DNA from: Narthecium ossifragum
Lineage: Eukaryota; Streptophyta; Magnoliopsida; Dioscoreales; Nartheciaceae
NCBI GenBank assembly: GCA_963920575.1
Contig: OY986969.1
Span: 23,475,434-23,539,433 of the forward strand
Direction: 5' to 3'
DNA: 64,000 nucleotides
Of the stretch, positions 22,841-33,004 are shown piece by piece. Both the position numbers and the translations under genes were made by a program. Under the pieces are notes generated by a model. It was not told the DNA's origin. It did no database searches and saw nothing but the letters and a program-made list of their open reading frames with translations. Each line of letters begins with the position of its first letter. Within the stretch, counting starts at the first letter, position 1.

Positions 22841-25800
22841 TCATAATCCACAGGCATTGAGAGCGTGGGTTGCAAGCTTCCTCCTCAAAATCTTTCCTGA
22901 TGCTGATTTAGGTATTGAGTTGATGAATGCGACTCTCCGGATCTTCTTGTATGGTGCAACCTGCAAATCAACAAGTTGTTGTCAGCATGCTAAATTTGCT
23001 TCATGGCCATCAATTCTTTAGTCACGGAATCTTTTTTAACGAGAAGAAAACCCCGCCTGTTTCGCGACGAAATCCATCACATATGCTTCGGTGAGGCTGC
23101 TTCCTGGCTTTCTCACTACAAATGCCATGGGTATCTGCCCTGCTTCCTCATGTGGATACCTTCAATTTTACAAAGTCTTATTGATTAAAGCCAGCAATAG
23201 CTGCATCCAGGCCTTACAGAAATGAGGAGTGGATTGGGTGGGTGGGAGACACACTTACGGGACGACAGCAGCATCGACAATCTCTGGCAGGGTTTGCAAC
23301 AAATGCTCCAATTCAGCCGGAGCAACCTGCATTAAGCAATCCATAATAAATACAAAACTAAGAAGTCAAGATCAACCAATCACTTCCATTACAAATGGAT
23401 GTACATACCTGATATGCCTTGTACTTGATCATCTCCTTCAGCCGGTCCACAATGAAAAGAAAGGCATCCTCGTCGAAATAACACATGTCGCCGGTCTTCA
23501 ACCATCCGTCGGAGCTGAATGTTTTAGCATTAGCTTCATCGTCGCCGACGTAACCTGATGATAACAGCATCATATCAAACAACTTCGTCAAACCATGCAT
23601 ATATGCAATTGGATACGCCTTTTGATTGAAGCTAACCATAAGATTCGTCAAGGCTCTGTAATTTTTACCCATCATAATGGTGGGGCCTCGCAGCCAAAGC
23701 TCGCCGGGTTGGCCGACGGACAAGGCCTGGCCAGTAGAAGGGTCGACGATCTTGGCTTGGAGGCTATCCGTTAGACGCCCGACGGATCTCAGACGACGGA
23801 GTTCCTCAGGATAGATCATTCGAGATATCCCTCCGGCCTCTGTCGAGCCATACGCCTACAATTTAACGATAGTAATTAATAAATCCATGGAGCTCTTCAA
23901 TACAGCCTTATTAATTCTTGCCAAGACGTGTGCAGTGTGCTGCATCATACATCCCTTCACCCGTGTTTGACATGAGGTTAGAAAAAAATGTGGCTGAACG
24001 GGGAATAGGGTTAAAAAAAAGTGAAGTTAAGAAATGGGATGAGAAAAAGTAAAGTGACGGTGATAGGTGGAATGAGAATAAAATAATAATTATTACTTTT
24101 GATATTTGAGAGTAGGAATAAGGATAAAATGGGTTATCCCCTTAACCCCGTACCAAACAAGAGCTTAAAAGTTGGGATTTTAGTAAATGACTTTAAAATC
24201 AATCTATCCTACCAGTGATGATTGCTAAGTTGTATGGATTTACGATTTGAAGGGTTCATTTTAGTAAACATGCTTTCTGTACATCCAAAGCAAATATAAA
24301 TATAATCCATAAAAGTTGCGTCTAGAATGGTCACGTTCTCCTCGATACGAAGTAGCAAATGAACCAAACACGAGGAGCATATAAGATATAAAGAAGCCTA
24401 TCAAGTTGTCTCTTTACGTTTGGTTCACACAATGAATGGAGGACACAACGAGATTAAAAGTCAAAATGGAATTGAGATAGGAATGAGAAATAGAATGAGA
24501 ATAATACGACACGCTTGGTTCCCATAAATAATGAAAATAGGATTCGTATATGAATGTGTTTGATACACAAATAATAAGTACGGGAATGGAATATAAATGA
24601 CCAAACGATCATTGGTCTTTTAAAGTGACATATAAGGAGCATAGCTTAGTAAAACAAAATATTAGAAGCAAGTTGCAGCTATATTGGAAAATGATATATA
24701 CTAGTAGGATAGCATAAACATGTGGGGGCTTTTGTTCCCTTGTGGAGAAAAAAACTATAATATATACTAGTATATATACTAGTAGCAATCAACGGATACC
24801 GATTAGGCCTCAACAGCAAAAACAAAAAAATGTGGAGCTTTTGTCCCATCGTGGGGAGGGGCTTTGTTCTCTCGTGGGTGTGAAGAAAAGGGACCGACAA
24901 TGAGAGATAATTTGATTACCTTAATGGTTAGGTTGATGGTCACATGAAAGTCAAGAGTTTCTTCTAAGAAAGCATACGCAAGAAAGAAAGATGGGCTTGA
25001 AAACCGGATCGGTGAGGTCTCCCGAACAAAAAAATCACAAGAGTCTATGCTAATTTAACGGTGATGGCTATTTTAGTCCAACAACTATAAAATTTAATGA
25101 GATAGTCTAGGGTTTAAATTGGGAAAGGGCTATTATCGATTTGTTAGGATTGCCTCGTTTCATTCATAATGCTAAGCGCTAAACATAGTTTTTGACTTGG
25201 AATTTGATCATTTCATGTACAATAGCCATACATGCCTTTAAGTAATAAATCGTCGGATCCCCATGACTGACTGATTGCATGAATACTTTAAGCACCGTCC
25301 AGTGAATTATCTATGTTATGTTCCATTAAGTAATTTTGTTCTATCAATCTTAAGCATGTGCCCTCCGAACCAATCAATGTTCACCAAATCCGGGATCCTG
25401 GCACACCGTCTGCTAATTGTCTCCTTAACAAACTCCTATACGAGTCAGAGTGTCCTCACTCTTTATTTCCTCGAAAAAATAAAAGAAAAACAGAAACCGA
25501 TGTGCTTTTGAGTAGACAAATTTACAAATCTGTGCGCTCCTAATGTTGATCGGAACCTCAGTTAGCGGATAAACTCTCAATCAAAAATTTATTTAAAATA
25601 AAAAGGAATAAAGTTACATACGTATCCTTGGAAATCTTCGTATTTACATAATCATCCCTGAATCAAACTATTTATAAAACTATCCCCGCTATCCTAAATA
25701 ACTTATAAATTTATTGTTGTTTCGGTGGGTTTAAACATGCAAAATGACTTAAATATCATTTACATATTTTATTTACATTTCAACACTCCTGCTGCTGGCA

Positions 25801-28061
25801 TAATAGTCTTTTTCATCCGTCACCATGAGCTCAAAATTGCATAAGAGAGAATATTCCTCAGTATTATGGATGGAAGTCGACTCCCAAGATGAATTATTTA
25901 TCGAACGGAATGACTTTCTTCATTCTGAGAAAGCATTTCGTCATTTGGTTTACCATCGTAGACCATAATGGAATAGCCTATTCATCCTCAAAGAGGAATG
26001 ACCCATTCCCCCCACCCTCTGATATTGACCCATTACATTCAGGACTGAATGAGGAATAAGATTTTTAATGACAAAATTACCCCTGAGTGGTCAATCTTAA
26101 CTGTTGAATTAAATCACCATGATCCTTAAATGAATTAAATGGTCACCGTCGGATTACAATCACATACATTTATCTACACATATATGTCTATATATACCAT
26201 ACGTATATATTTATGTGTATATACATATAAACCCAAAGGCTAAAATGAAAGTTAGATAAACTATTATATTTTATATAGATTTATAGAACTGAATATGCAT
26301 ATTTTAAGTGTTAGATATGTTAAGGGTAGTATGGTCGTTCCCACATTATTCCCATTCCATATTCATTAATGCATACCAAGCATATGAAAGTATCATTCAC
26401 ATTCTCATTTCTTATTCAACCAATTATATAATCACTTCAATTCTCACTCTATTCCATTCACTCTCACATTTTAGTCCTCGTTCCATTCCTTACCGCGAAC
26501 CAAACGTGGCCTTAGGGTCGTCATAGCCTTTTCATTCCTTATCATGAACCAAACATGTCGACATAACAGTCAAGAATGGAATGGTCAAATCCCCGGTCAA
26601 AATCTAATCCGTTGTTTGGTTAGACATTAAAGTTGGAAATGCAATACTTCATTCCTGATAAGTTGGGAATGAGGTTATCTCATATAATAGTCCGGACTCC
26701 CTCATTCCATTTCTGACGGAACGACGGTTATAAAATAATTTAGTTATTTATATCATATTCTCATTCCATTCCATTCCCACACATAACATGTCGCATCATT
26801 CGCATTCCCATGTCAACTTCATTCCGGCTTTCATTCACAATCCATCTCCTATTTTTTGTGCGGACCAAACGTGCTGTTAGGATCCCGTGGCCTTTTAAGG
26901 ATCGTGGGGGGACAATTAGGTAAATAATCGGATTTCAATTCACGGATAATTAGGTAAGTAACCAAGATCCCAAATAAAAAAAATATATTTTATGAAATTT
27001 TGTAGTAAAAGAAGGGGGAATTTGTGTACCAGACATAGCCCTACGTGCGGGAAGCGCTTGAGGAACTGTTCGGCAGCACCCTGAGCTAAAGACGCGCCGC
27101 CACACAAGACCCGGCGCAGCGCCGAGAGGTCGCGGCTCTCCGTCTCCTCCGAGCGCGTCATCGCCACCACCAGCGGCGGCGCCGCCGTCATCTGCGTCAC
27201 TCTGTACCTCTCTGCCGCAGCCAGAATCCCCCCCATCCCAGGACGGCCGAGCAACACGATGGTCTCCCCCAGCGCTATCCCCCTCAGCAAGAAGGCGAAC
27301 CCCATGGAGTGAAACATCGGCGCCGCGAGGAGCGTCGTCTCCGACTTCGATGAGATGTACTGTAGCTTGTGGAACCCCGCGATCATGACGATGAAGCCCC
27401 GGTGGGACAGCGCCGCGGCCTTCACGCGACCAGTCGTCCCCGATGAGAACTGGATCGCCGCCGCATCGGACTGGCTCACCATTGCATTAGCGATGTGCGG
27501 ACGGGGATCATTGGCGAGGAACGATTTAAATCTGGGGGAATCGATGATGATGACGGTGCCGGCGTCGCGGGGGATCTTCGAGACGGTGGAGGAGGTGGCG
27601 ATGAAGAACTGGGGATTCGTGAGGTGGGTTTGGTGGGCGATCTCGGCGGCGGTGGAGGCGGGGTTCGCGGCGGTGACGACGGCGCCGATGGAGAGGAGGG
27701 CCAAGTATAGGATGGGGATCTCGAGGGAGGGCGGAGCGAGGACGAACACCACGTGGCCCTTGGAGATTCCCGCCTCGGAGAGCAGCGAGGCGGCGAGGGA
27801 ACGGAGCTGGGAGACGAGACCGGGATAGGAGAGGGATTCGCCGGTGGTGGCGTTGATGAGGGCGGGGTGGGACGGTAGGGGTTTGGGGAGCAAAGAGAGG
27901 ACATAGGAGGGGATGGAGAGGGGTTGGGACGCGGGTGGGGGTGGGACGTGAGGGCGGAGGCTGTGAAAGATCATCGTGGCGGCGCTGAGGCCGGAGCGGG
28001 GATCGATCGGGGCTGATGAAGGCGGAGGATTGGAAGGAGAGGCTTCGTTGGCGGCGGCCAT
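22841..28061 (-). CDS. 4-coumarate--CoA ligase-like protein (gene B), 6 exons, 551 aa
   Basis: Tandem paralogue of gene A with the same reaction class: ATP-dependent adenylation, then CoA transfer. Exons (minus): 28061-27030, 23855-23669, 23554-23409, 23326-23259, 23159-23057 and 22960-22841. The total is 1656 nt, open throughout, and exons 2-5 have exactly gene A's lengths. Motifs: SSGTTG (206-211, followed by RVKAAALSH), YGSTEA (346-351), [16 protein letters not shown], and ASGKILRR with K535. Differences from A: exon 2 starts LAYGSTEA, so the usually conserved glycine before YG is alanine. The fifth intron begins GC (CAG|GCGGGG) where A has GT. The C-terminus is NACGL, without a PTS1. It may be cytosolic or partly impaired. 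Substrate unknown; intron 1 (3.2 kb) carries MITEs. Confidence 0.9.
23856..27029. other. Intron 1 of 4CLL gene B: MITE-rich
   Basis: No exon is seen between 23855 and 27030. Besides the MITE at 23959-24164, the sequences at 24420-24640, 25880-26040, 26320-26560 and 26560-26880 are rich in GGAATGAG/CATTCC-type inverted motifs and CCAAACG/CCAAACAT ends. They look like several decayed MITEs of one or two families. Confidence 0.5.
23959..24164. mobile_element. Tourist-like MITE in gene B intron
   Basis: A diverged relative of 8827-9038. The right end reads GCTCTTGTTTGGTACGGGG in reverse complement, the left end ACCCGTGTTTGACATGAGG, and the interior shares GGGTTATCCCCTTAACC with it. The right flank is TTA but the left duplication is not preserved. 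Confidence 0.55.
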
Positions 28062-28392
28062 TGGGTTAACCTCCGACTATGCGCTTCACGGAGTGGTCGA
28101 GGTTGCGGGAAGAGCACTGAAGGTAGCATGTGTGCACTGAGATTTTATAGGCGGGGTGGACGCGACTGATGGAATTTACTAACGTAACCCCCTGGTTTTT
28201 TAATTTTTTTTCAGAGATTTTTATTTACTTGCCAGATAAAATTCCATAAAACCTGTTGGAATCGGTGGGCATTAATTTTGAACAAATATTGTCGTTTCTT
28301 CTTTTATTGCTATATTCCTGGAGACAAATACTGGGATTTTTTCTCTTCTTAATCTTTGTCTCTCCTTAGCCAAATGGGGAGGGGACATGCAC
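28062..28392. other. Upstream region of 4CLL gene B
   Basis: It carries the candidate TATA box (28142-28149) and about 200 bp of AT-rich DNA. It ends in CTTAGCCAAATGGGGAGGGGAC (28366-28387), a fragment of the repeat family that recurs at 30057, 30197, 32208 and 37965. Confidence 0.5.
28142..28149 (-). promoter_or_regulatory. Candidate TATA box of 4CLL gene B
   Basis: The minus strand reads TATAAAAT about 85 nt upstream of the ATG at 28061, leaving room for a 5' UTR of roughly 50 nt. This is a better-placed element than that of gene A. Confidence 0.6.
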
Positions 28393-28721
28393 GGCCTCGT
28401 TTGGTTGTGGGATATCTATCTCGGGATTAGATGGGATATGGATTAGTAACCCGGGATAAGTTGTGAGATAAATTTTATCCCACCATAGTGTTTGGTTGAA
28501 AAAGTGGGGATAAGCAGGTAATGATTACTTGGGATTGGTGAGGTGTAAAGTAAAATATTTGATGGAAAAAGTGGAATAGGAATAGGGATTGGTGAGGTGG
28601 AAAGTAAATTAATAATATTGGTACTTTAATTAATAATGTGATAATACATAAATATTCGCCTTGGCTTTAATAAATTATTTAATAATATGATAATACATAT
28701 TATATTAATTAAAGTATAATA

Positions 28722-28964
28722 TTACCACCCCACTCGTCCTTTTCGACGCCTACTCCTGCTAATTTCTCTCATATCAACGCCCACTTTTTTGCTATATCCT
28801 GCAGACGCCCGCTCCTCCACCATCGTCAGCATCGATGCCCACCTGTCCTCCACCGGGTCGTATGACTCGACGGTGTTGGGGGCATTCTTGTCGGCACAGT
28901 GGCCTTCGACGATGAACACGTAACCTCCAATTACAGCGAATGCGAAAAAGGATCGCATCGCCAC
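28722..28964 (-). pseudogene. Kelch-repeat F-box (KFB-type) gene fragment, copy 1
   Basis: The minus frame reads MAMRSFFAFAVIGGYVFIVE, then GHCADKNAPNTVESYDP and WASMLTMVEERASAGY. It matches the kelch motif order of plant KFB proteins (FFACAVxGxxVYVAGGHDxxKNALRSAxxYDPxxDxW), F-box adaptors that target enzymes for degradation. Only one kelch blade is present, with substitutions at normally fixed glycine (IVEGH for AGGH) and histidine/aspartate positions. It is a fragment carried inside a transposon. It shares the 25-nt stretch around ATGTGGCGATGCGATCCTTT exactly with copy 2 at 44231-44413. Confidence 0.65.
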
Positions 28965-29227
28965 ATGTCATAACATGATAACATATGTATACACATCATT
29001 GCATCCTCATGCTGACCCATTTATATTAATATAATATTATTTTTTATTATAAATATAATAATTAATTTATACACATCAATGAGCTACCTTTTCTATTATT
29101 AATTTAATTTTGGATTGATGAGGTGTAAAGTAAATTAATAATATTGGATGAAAAAGGTAGGATAGTAATAGGGATTGATGAGGTGGAAAGTAGATGGAGT
29201 AGGTGGGTGTTATCCCGGGATAGGGGC

Positions 29228-29932
29228 TGTGAGGCCCGCTGGGTCTACCGTGAGACAAGATGCCTTCGCCTGGAGGGCGGAGATGAGTCGGGTAGCCGGG
29301 TAAGCAATCCCACAACGTCTGAGTATGGTCCGGGGTTCGATATAAGTATATAGTAAGCCTTTATAAGACACAACACGTTTTAAAACCATGATGGCAGTGA
29401 TTCGTCAGAAAACTCCATGGTTAAGCGTGCTCGACCTGGAGTAGTCACACGATAGGTGACCTACTGGGAAGTTTTTCCAGATTTCTGCGTTGAGCCAAAA
29501 GCGGATAATATTGTGTCGGGGAGCGGCGCCGCTGGGCAGATCCTGGTCGGACCGGGAGCCCACGGGCCGGGGCGTTACAGTATGGTATCAGAGTTGGGTC
29601 CCAGCCGGAAATTGTGCCAGCGAGGACGCTGGGCCCCCAAGGTGGGGTGGATTGTGAGGCCCGCTGGGTCTACCTTGGGACAAGATGCCTTCGCCTGGAG
29701 GGCAGGGATGAGTCGAGTAGCCGGGTAAGCAATCCTACAACGCCTGGGTATGGTCTGGGGTTCGATATAAGTATATAGTAAGCCTTTATAAGACACAACG
29801 TGTTTTAAAGCCGTGATGGCAGTGATCCGTCAAAAAACTCCATTGTTAAGCGTGTTCGACCTGGAGTAATCACACCATTGGGCAGATCGTGGTTGGACCC
29901 GGCCCAGTGGAGGGCCGGGGCATTAGGATTGG
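29228..29932 (+). mobile_element. Cassandra-type TRIM retrotransposon
   Basis: LTR1 is 29228-29579 (TGTGAGGCCCGCTGGG ... GGCGTTACA). After a 3-nt gap comes a tRNA-iMet PBS TGGTATCAGAG (29583-29593), an internal domain of only about 73 bp, a purine-rich PPT AAGGTGGGGTGGAT (29639-29652), then LTR2 from 29653 to about 29932. No coding capacity. LTR1 contains a 5S rRNA-like segment, the hallmark of Cassandra TRIMs. LTR2 has lost about 85 bp, including part of that segment, and its terminal CA. Confidence 0.85.
29411..29492 (+). other. 5S rRNA-derived promoter segment in Cassandra LTR1
   Basis: AACTCCATGGTTAAGCGTGC, then TCGACCTGGAGTAGTCACAC, then GATAGGTGACCTACTGGGAA follow the 3' two thirds of plant 5S rRNA. 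They include the A-box region (29421-29436) and the C-box region (29451-29471) used by TFIIIA/pol III. It is not a functional 5S gene: it lacks the rRNA 5' part and lies inside an LTR. In LTR2 the matching segment ends after TAATCACAC (about 29875), so the C box is gone. Confidence 0.8.
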
Positions 29933-30052
29933 TTGCCCTTATCCCCGACACCATTGGGCAGATCGTGGTTGGACCGGGGCGGCAGGGCCGGGGCCCAGTG
30001 GAGGGCCGGGGCATTAGGCTTGGTTGCCCTTATCCCAGTACCAAACAGGGCC

Positions 30053-30471
30053 GTGGAGTCCACTCTCTACTCCCCCTCCCTTATTTTACATATATATAAG
30101 TATTTTTATGTATATATATATATATGAATATATTTATTTTATAAAATAATATTTTATGATGTGAAGGGGGGCGTGTTGCACGGCTGCGATACATTCTTAG
30201 CCAAATGGGAAGGGGACACGTGGAGCCCACTCTCCACTCCCCCTCCCTTATATCTATATATAATTTTTTCATGTACATATTTTATATTTATGCATATAAA
30301 TGAATTAAGTGTTGAGATAAATCTTTAATTAACACAAATGAGGTTGGAATACAAGTATCTTGTATACAAACATAAGCTTTAGGAAGCTTAAAATTAACTT
30401 CTAATTTATTACCACGGCGGCCACCACGATTATCCGTACCACCACGACTCCACCGCCCCCAAAAAGGGGGC
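30053..30471. repeat. Two copies of the AGCCAAATGGGGAGG repeat and viral 3' flank
   Basis: GTGGAGTCCACTCTCTACTC at 30053 and CGTGGAGCCCACTCTCCACT at 30219 are parallel copies of the same repeat, each ending in a TATA-rich tract. 30300-30471 continues the sequence 3' of the pararetroviral frame and contains CCACGGCGGCCACCACGATT, encoding Gly/Arg-rich residues in a shifted frame. Confidence 0.5.
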
Positions 30472-31752
30472 TCAGTTCGGCGCATGAGCACCCTGAATAA
30501 ATTCGCGTGTAAGAAAATCAGGTAAGACATTATGTTTACCAGGAATAAATTCAATAGTGAAATCAAACACAGCTAATTCAGCTTGCCATCGAGCAAAGAT
30601 TTGTTTAGATGTCAAATTCTTAATATCTTTTTCAATAACACTCTTTGCAGAGCTACAATCAATACGGAGGATGAAAGGCTGATTCAGGATGTCCTCCTGA
30701 AATTTATAAAGGCATTTAATAATAGAAAGCATTTCTTTCTTGATTGTGGAATAATTTAGTTGAGTAGAGTTCCATTTACCAGAGGTATAACGAACTAATT
30801 CTTCCTTATTAGAAGGCAGACATTTTTGTTTAAGAATGCCTCCATAGCCAATATTACTGGCGTCCGTTTCTACAATCTTTTGACACTCTGGTTTAAGCAG
30901 ATGTGTACAAGGCAGATTGATGACCTTAGTCTTAATTAGTCGAACAGCATTGGTATGGTCATTAGTCCAAGGGACAGGATTCTTTTTCAAACGATTATAA
31001 AGAATGGCAGTATCTTGAGCCCAATCTTTATAGTAATCTGAAACATAATTTAATGCTCCTAAGAAACGCTGTAGTTGATTAGTATCAGTAATAACATCAG
31101 GAAATTTAGAGGCAAATGCTATACTACGATCAATAGGGACAATTGTTCCTTTGCCAATATTATGGCCCAAAAATCGTATTTCAGTTTGGAAAAGTTTCAT
31201 TTTTGGGGCAGATATTACTAATCCATTGTGAATAGCTAAATGTCTAAAGGTTTCCAGATGTTTCACATGCTGATCAATGTTATCAGAAAAGATAAGTACA
31301 TCATCAATATAGGATAGAATAAAATTTGTATAAGGAATAAAAATATCATTCATAATATTTTGAAATTCTGAAGGAGCATTCTTTAAACCAAAAGGCATTA
31401 CATTCCATTCGTAATGGCCAAATGGGACAGTGAACGCTGTTTTATATCGATCTTTTTCATGAATTTGAATTTGCCAATATCCTGACTTTAAATCAAATTT
31501 TGAAAATATTTTTGCTCGATAAATTCTATTGAGCAAATCCCTCTTATTAGGGATAGGATATCGTATCCATTTAAGCACCTTATTAAGGGGCTTATAATTT
31601 ATGACCAGTCTAGGAACACCACGTTCTTTTTCAGCATTATTATTTACATAGAATGCTGTACAACTCCATGGGGAGTAAGATTTTTTAATTAAATTCTTCT
31701 CTAAGAGTGAAGCAATTTCTTTTTTGCATAACTCAAGATATTCTTGATTCAT
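30472..31752 (-). pseudogene. Endogenous pararetrovirus (Caulimoviridae) RT-RNase H fragment
   Basis: An open 426-codon frame encoding the C-terminal part of a caulimovirid polyprotein. The reverse transcriptase has the catalytic aspartate in KFDLKSGYWQIQI (residues 85-97), MPFGLKNAPSEFQ (119-131) and YIDD (148-151). RNase H has D297 (ETDASNIGYGG), E340 and D365. It ends shortly after PDFLTREF (411-418). The motif set is closest to badnavirus/tungrovirus-like members; the genus is uncertain. Movement, coat and protease regions are absent, and the upstream end is cut at 31755/31756 by a Helitron-like terminus. It is an ancient integrated fragment, not a virus. Confidence 0.85.
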
Positions 31753-31755
31753 AAA

Positions 31756-32060
31756 CTAGTAAATCCCCATACCACCTGGTAGGGTAACTACCCTCTCTCC
31801 CCATCTCCCCTACTAACTCCCCACTAACCCCCTAACTCCCCCCACTAACTTTCCACCTCTCTCACTAACTCCCCCCCCACTAACTTCCCACGTCTTCCAC
31901 TAACTCCCCTCCACCTAGGATAATCCCTGTCATATATGACGTCATTAGGACAAACCAAAAGTTGCATTGTTAACCATCATGTTATATAAGGATGACATAT
32001 ATATTATAAAATAATGTTCTATGATGTGGCATCTGAGTCATATATATAAAAAGAGAGCAT
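31756..32060 (-). mobile_element. Helitron-like element abutting the pararetroviral fragment
   Basis: Minus orientation. The 3' end has hairpin TACCAGGTGGTA (31770-31781) followed by CTAG (31756-31759) and then T, the classic Helitron terminus. The probable 5' end is TCTCTTTTTATATATA near 32040-32057. The interior consists of CCCACTAACTCCCC-type pyrimidine-rich repeats shared with 37.6-38.5 kb. Non-autonomous: no Rep/helicase. Confidence 0.5.
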
Positions 32061-32088
32061 AGCACGGGCTGGTTGCACGTCTGTGATT

Positions 32089-32187
32089 CTTTGTGTGTGT
32101 GTAGGTGTGAGGGAGGGTGTGTGTGTGTGTGTAGGTGTGAGGGAGGGAGGGTGTGTGTGTGGGGGGGGGGGGGGGGGGGGGGGGGGG
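32089..32187. repeat. (GT)n/GGGTGT tract ending in G27
   Basis: GTGTGTGTGTAGGTGTGAGGGAGGG-type repeats followed by an uninterrupted run of 27 G (32161-32187). The two frames that cross it are artefacts. G-quadruplex formation or an assembly problem is plausible. Confidence 0.9.
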
Positions 32188-32223
32188 CACGGCTGCGATA
32201 CCTGCTTAGCCAAATGGGGAGGG

Positions 32224-32759
32224 TGAAAACACTCTATGTGCACACCAATACTCACTAAAGCATTCAATCAAACACCTTAAGAGCAACAATCCAAAGACCT
32301 TGTTCTTGATGGACAAATCAACTAGGAAGACCCACAACATATAATAGATGAATACTAACAAGCAATCACACACAAGAAAAGAAGATTTACGTGGTTCACC
32401 CAAGTTGGGCTACATCCACGGATTGAGCGGAGCTCGGCGGGTCTTCACTGTGATGAGGCAAAAGAAATAAGGGAATACACCACTTCACACTTCTCTTCCA
32501 ACCATACAAGACTCAACCACACTCATCTCTCAATCTCCTAAGCTTTCTCCAAAAGCTAGGTCTCCCACCTCAACCTCTCTCTCTCTCACTCCTTTTGATC
32601 TCAAAAGAGATGATGAGAATATTGACCTCTCTTCTTTCTTTCTTATTTTTTCTTCTCTCTCCAGAGTGCCCTTATAACATGGGCTACACTCAAATAAAAC
32701 CAAACCCGACCCGATAAGGGAACCAGACCCGGTATGGATAAGTTGAGCCAACACCAACA
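32224..32759 (-). repeat. 3' LTR of the copia element
   Basis: 536 bp. In sense orientation it starts TGTTGGTGTTGGCTC and ends GTTTTCA. It includes a segment absent from the other LTR (about 32320-32390, CACAACATATAATAGATGAA region). Confidence 0.9.
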
Positions 32760-32772
32760 ATCTCCACCTTGG
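32760..32772 (-). other. Polypurine tract of the copia element
   Basis: The minus strand reads CCAAGGTGGAGAT directly before the 3' LTR start TGTTGG. This is the usual position and form of a plant copia PPT. Confidence 0.75.
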
Positions 32773-33004
32773 CGAGATCTTCACCATCGCTCCCGGAAAT
32801 TGAAAACCTCCACATTGGTGAGTATCAACTCACCTCAACGCACCTCTAGTGGTGAGGTGTCTCACATAGCTAGCAAGCTGTGAGATTGAGCAAGTTCAAG
32901 CAACGCTCAAACTTCTCCTTGGTAACCGGCTTTGTAAGAAAATCGGATGCATTTTCATCCGTGTGAACCTTCTTCACAACAACTTCTCCGAAATTAATCC
33001 AATC

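Larger units (their letters stand above)
28393..30052. mobile_element. Transposon with captured kelch fragment, copy 1 (with nested TRIM)
   Basis: The left end is GGCCTCGTTTGGTTGTGGGATA; the right end in reverse complement is GGCCCTGTTTGGTACTGGGATA. The imperfect inverted ends, GGGATAAG-type subterminal motifs and AT-rich interior are those of PIF/Harbinger-like MITE families. Inside are a kelch-repeat gene fragment (28722-28964) and a Cassandra TRIM (29228-29932). The TRIM's 3' edge and flank are duplicated (29950-30038). No clean target duplication. Copy 2 of the same element is 43829-45153. Confidence 0.65.

Noticed and set aside
29411..29492. Genuine 5S rRNA gene
   Set aside because: Lacks the 5' third of 5S rRNA, lies inside an LTR with PBS next to it, and is repeated in truncated form in the second LTR.
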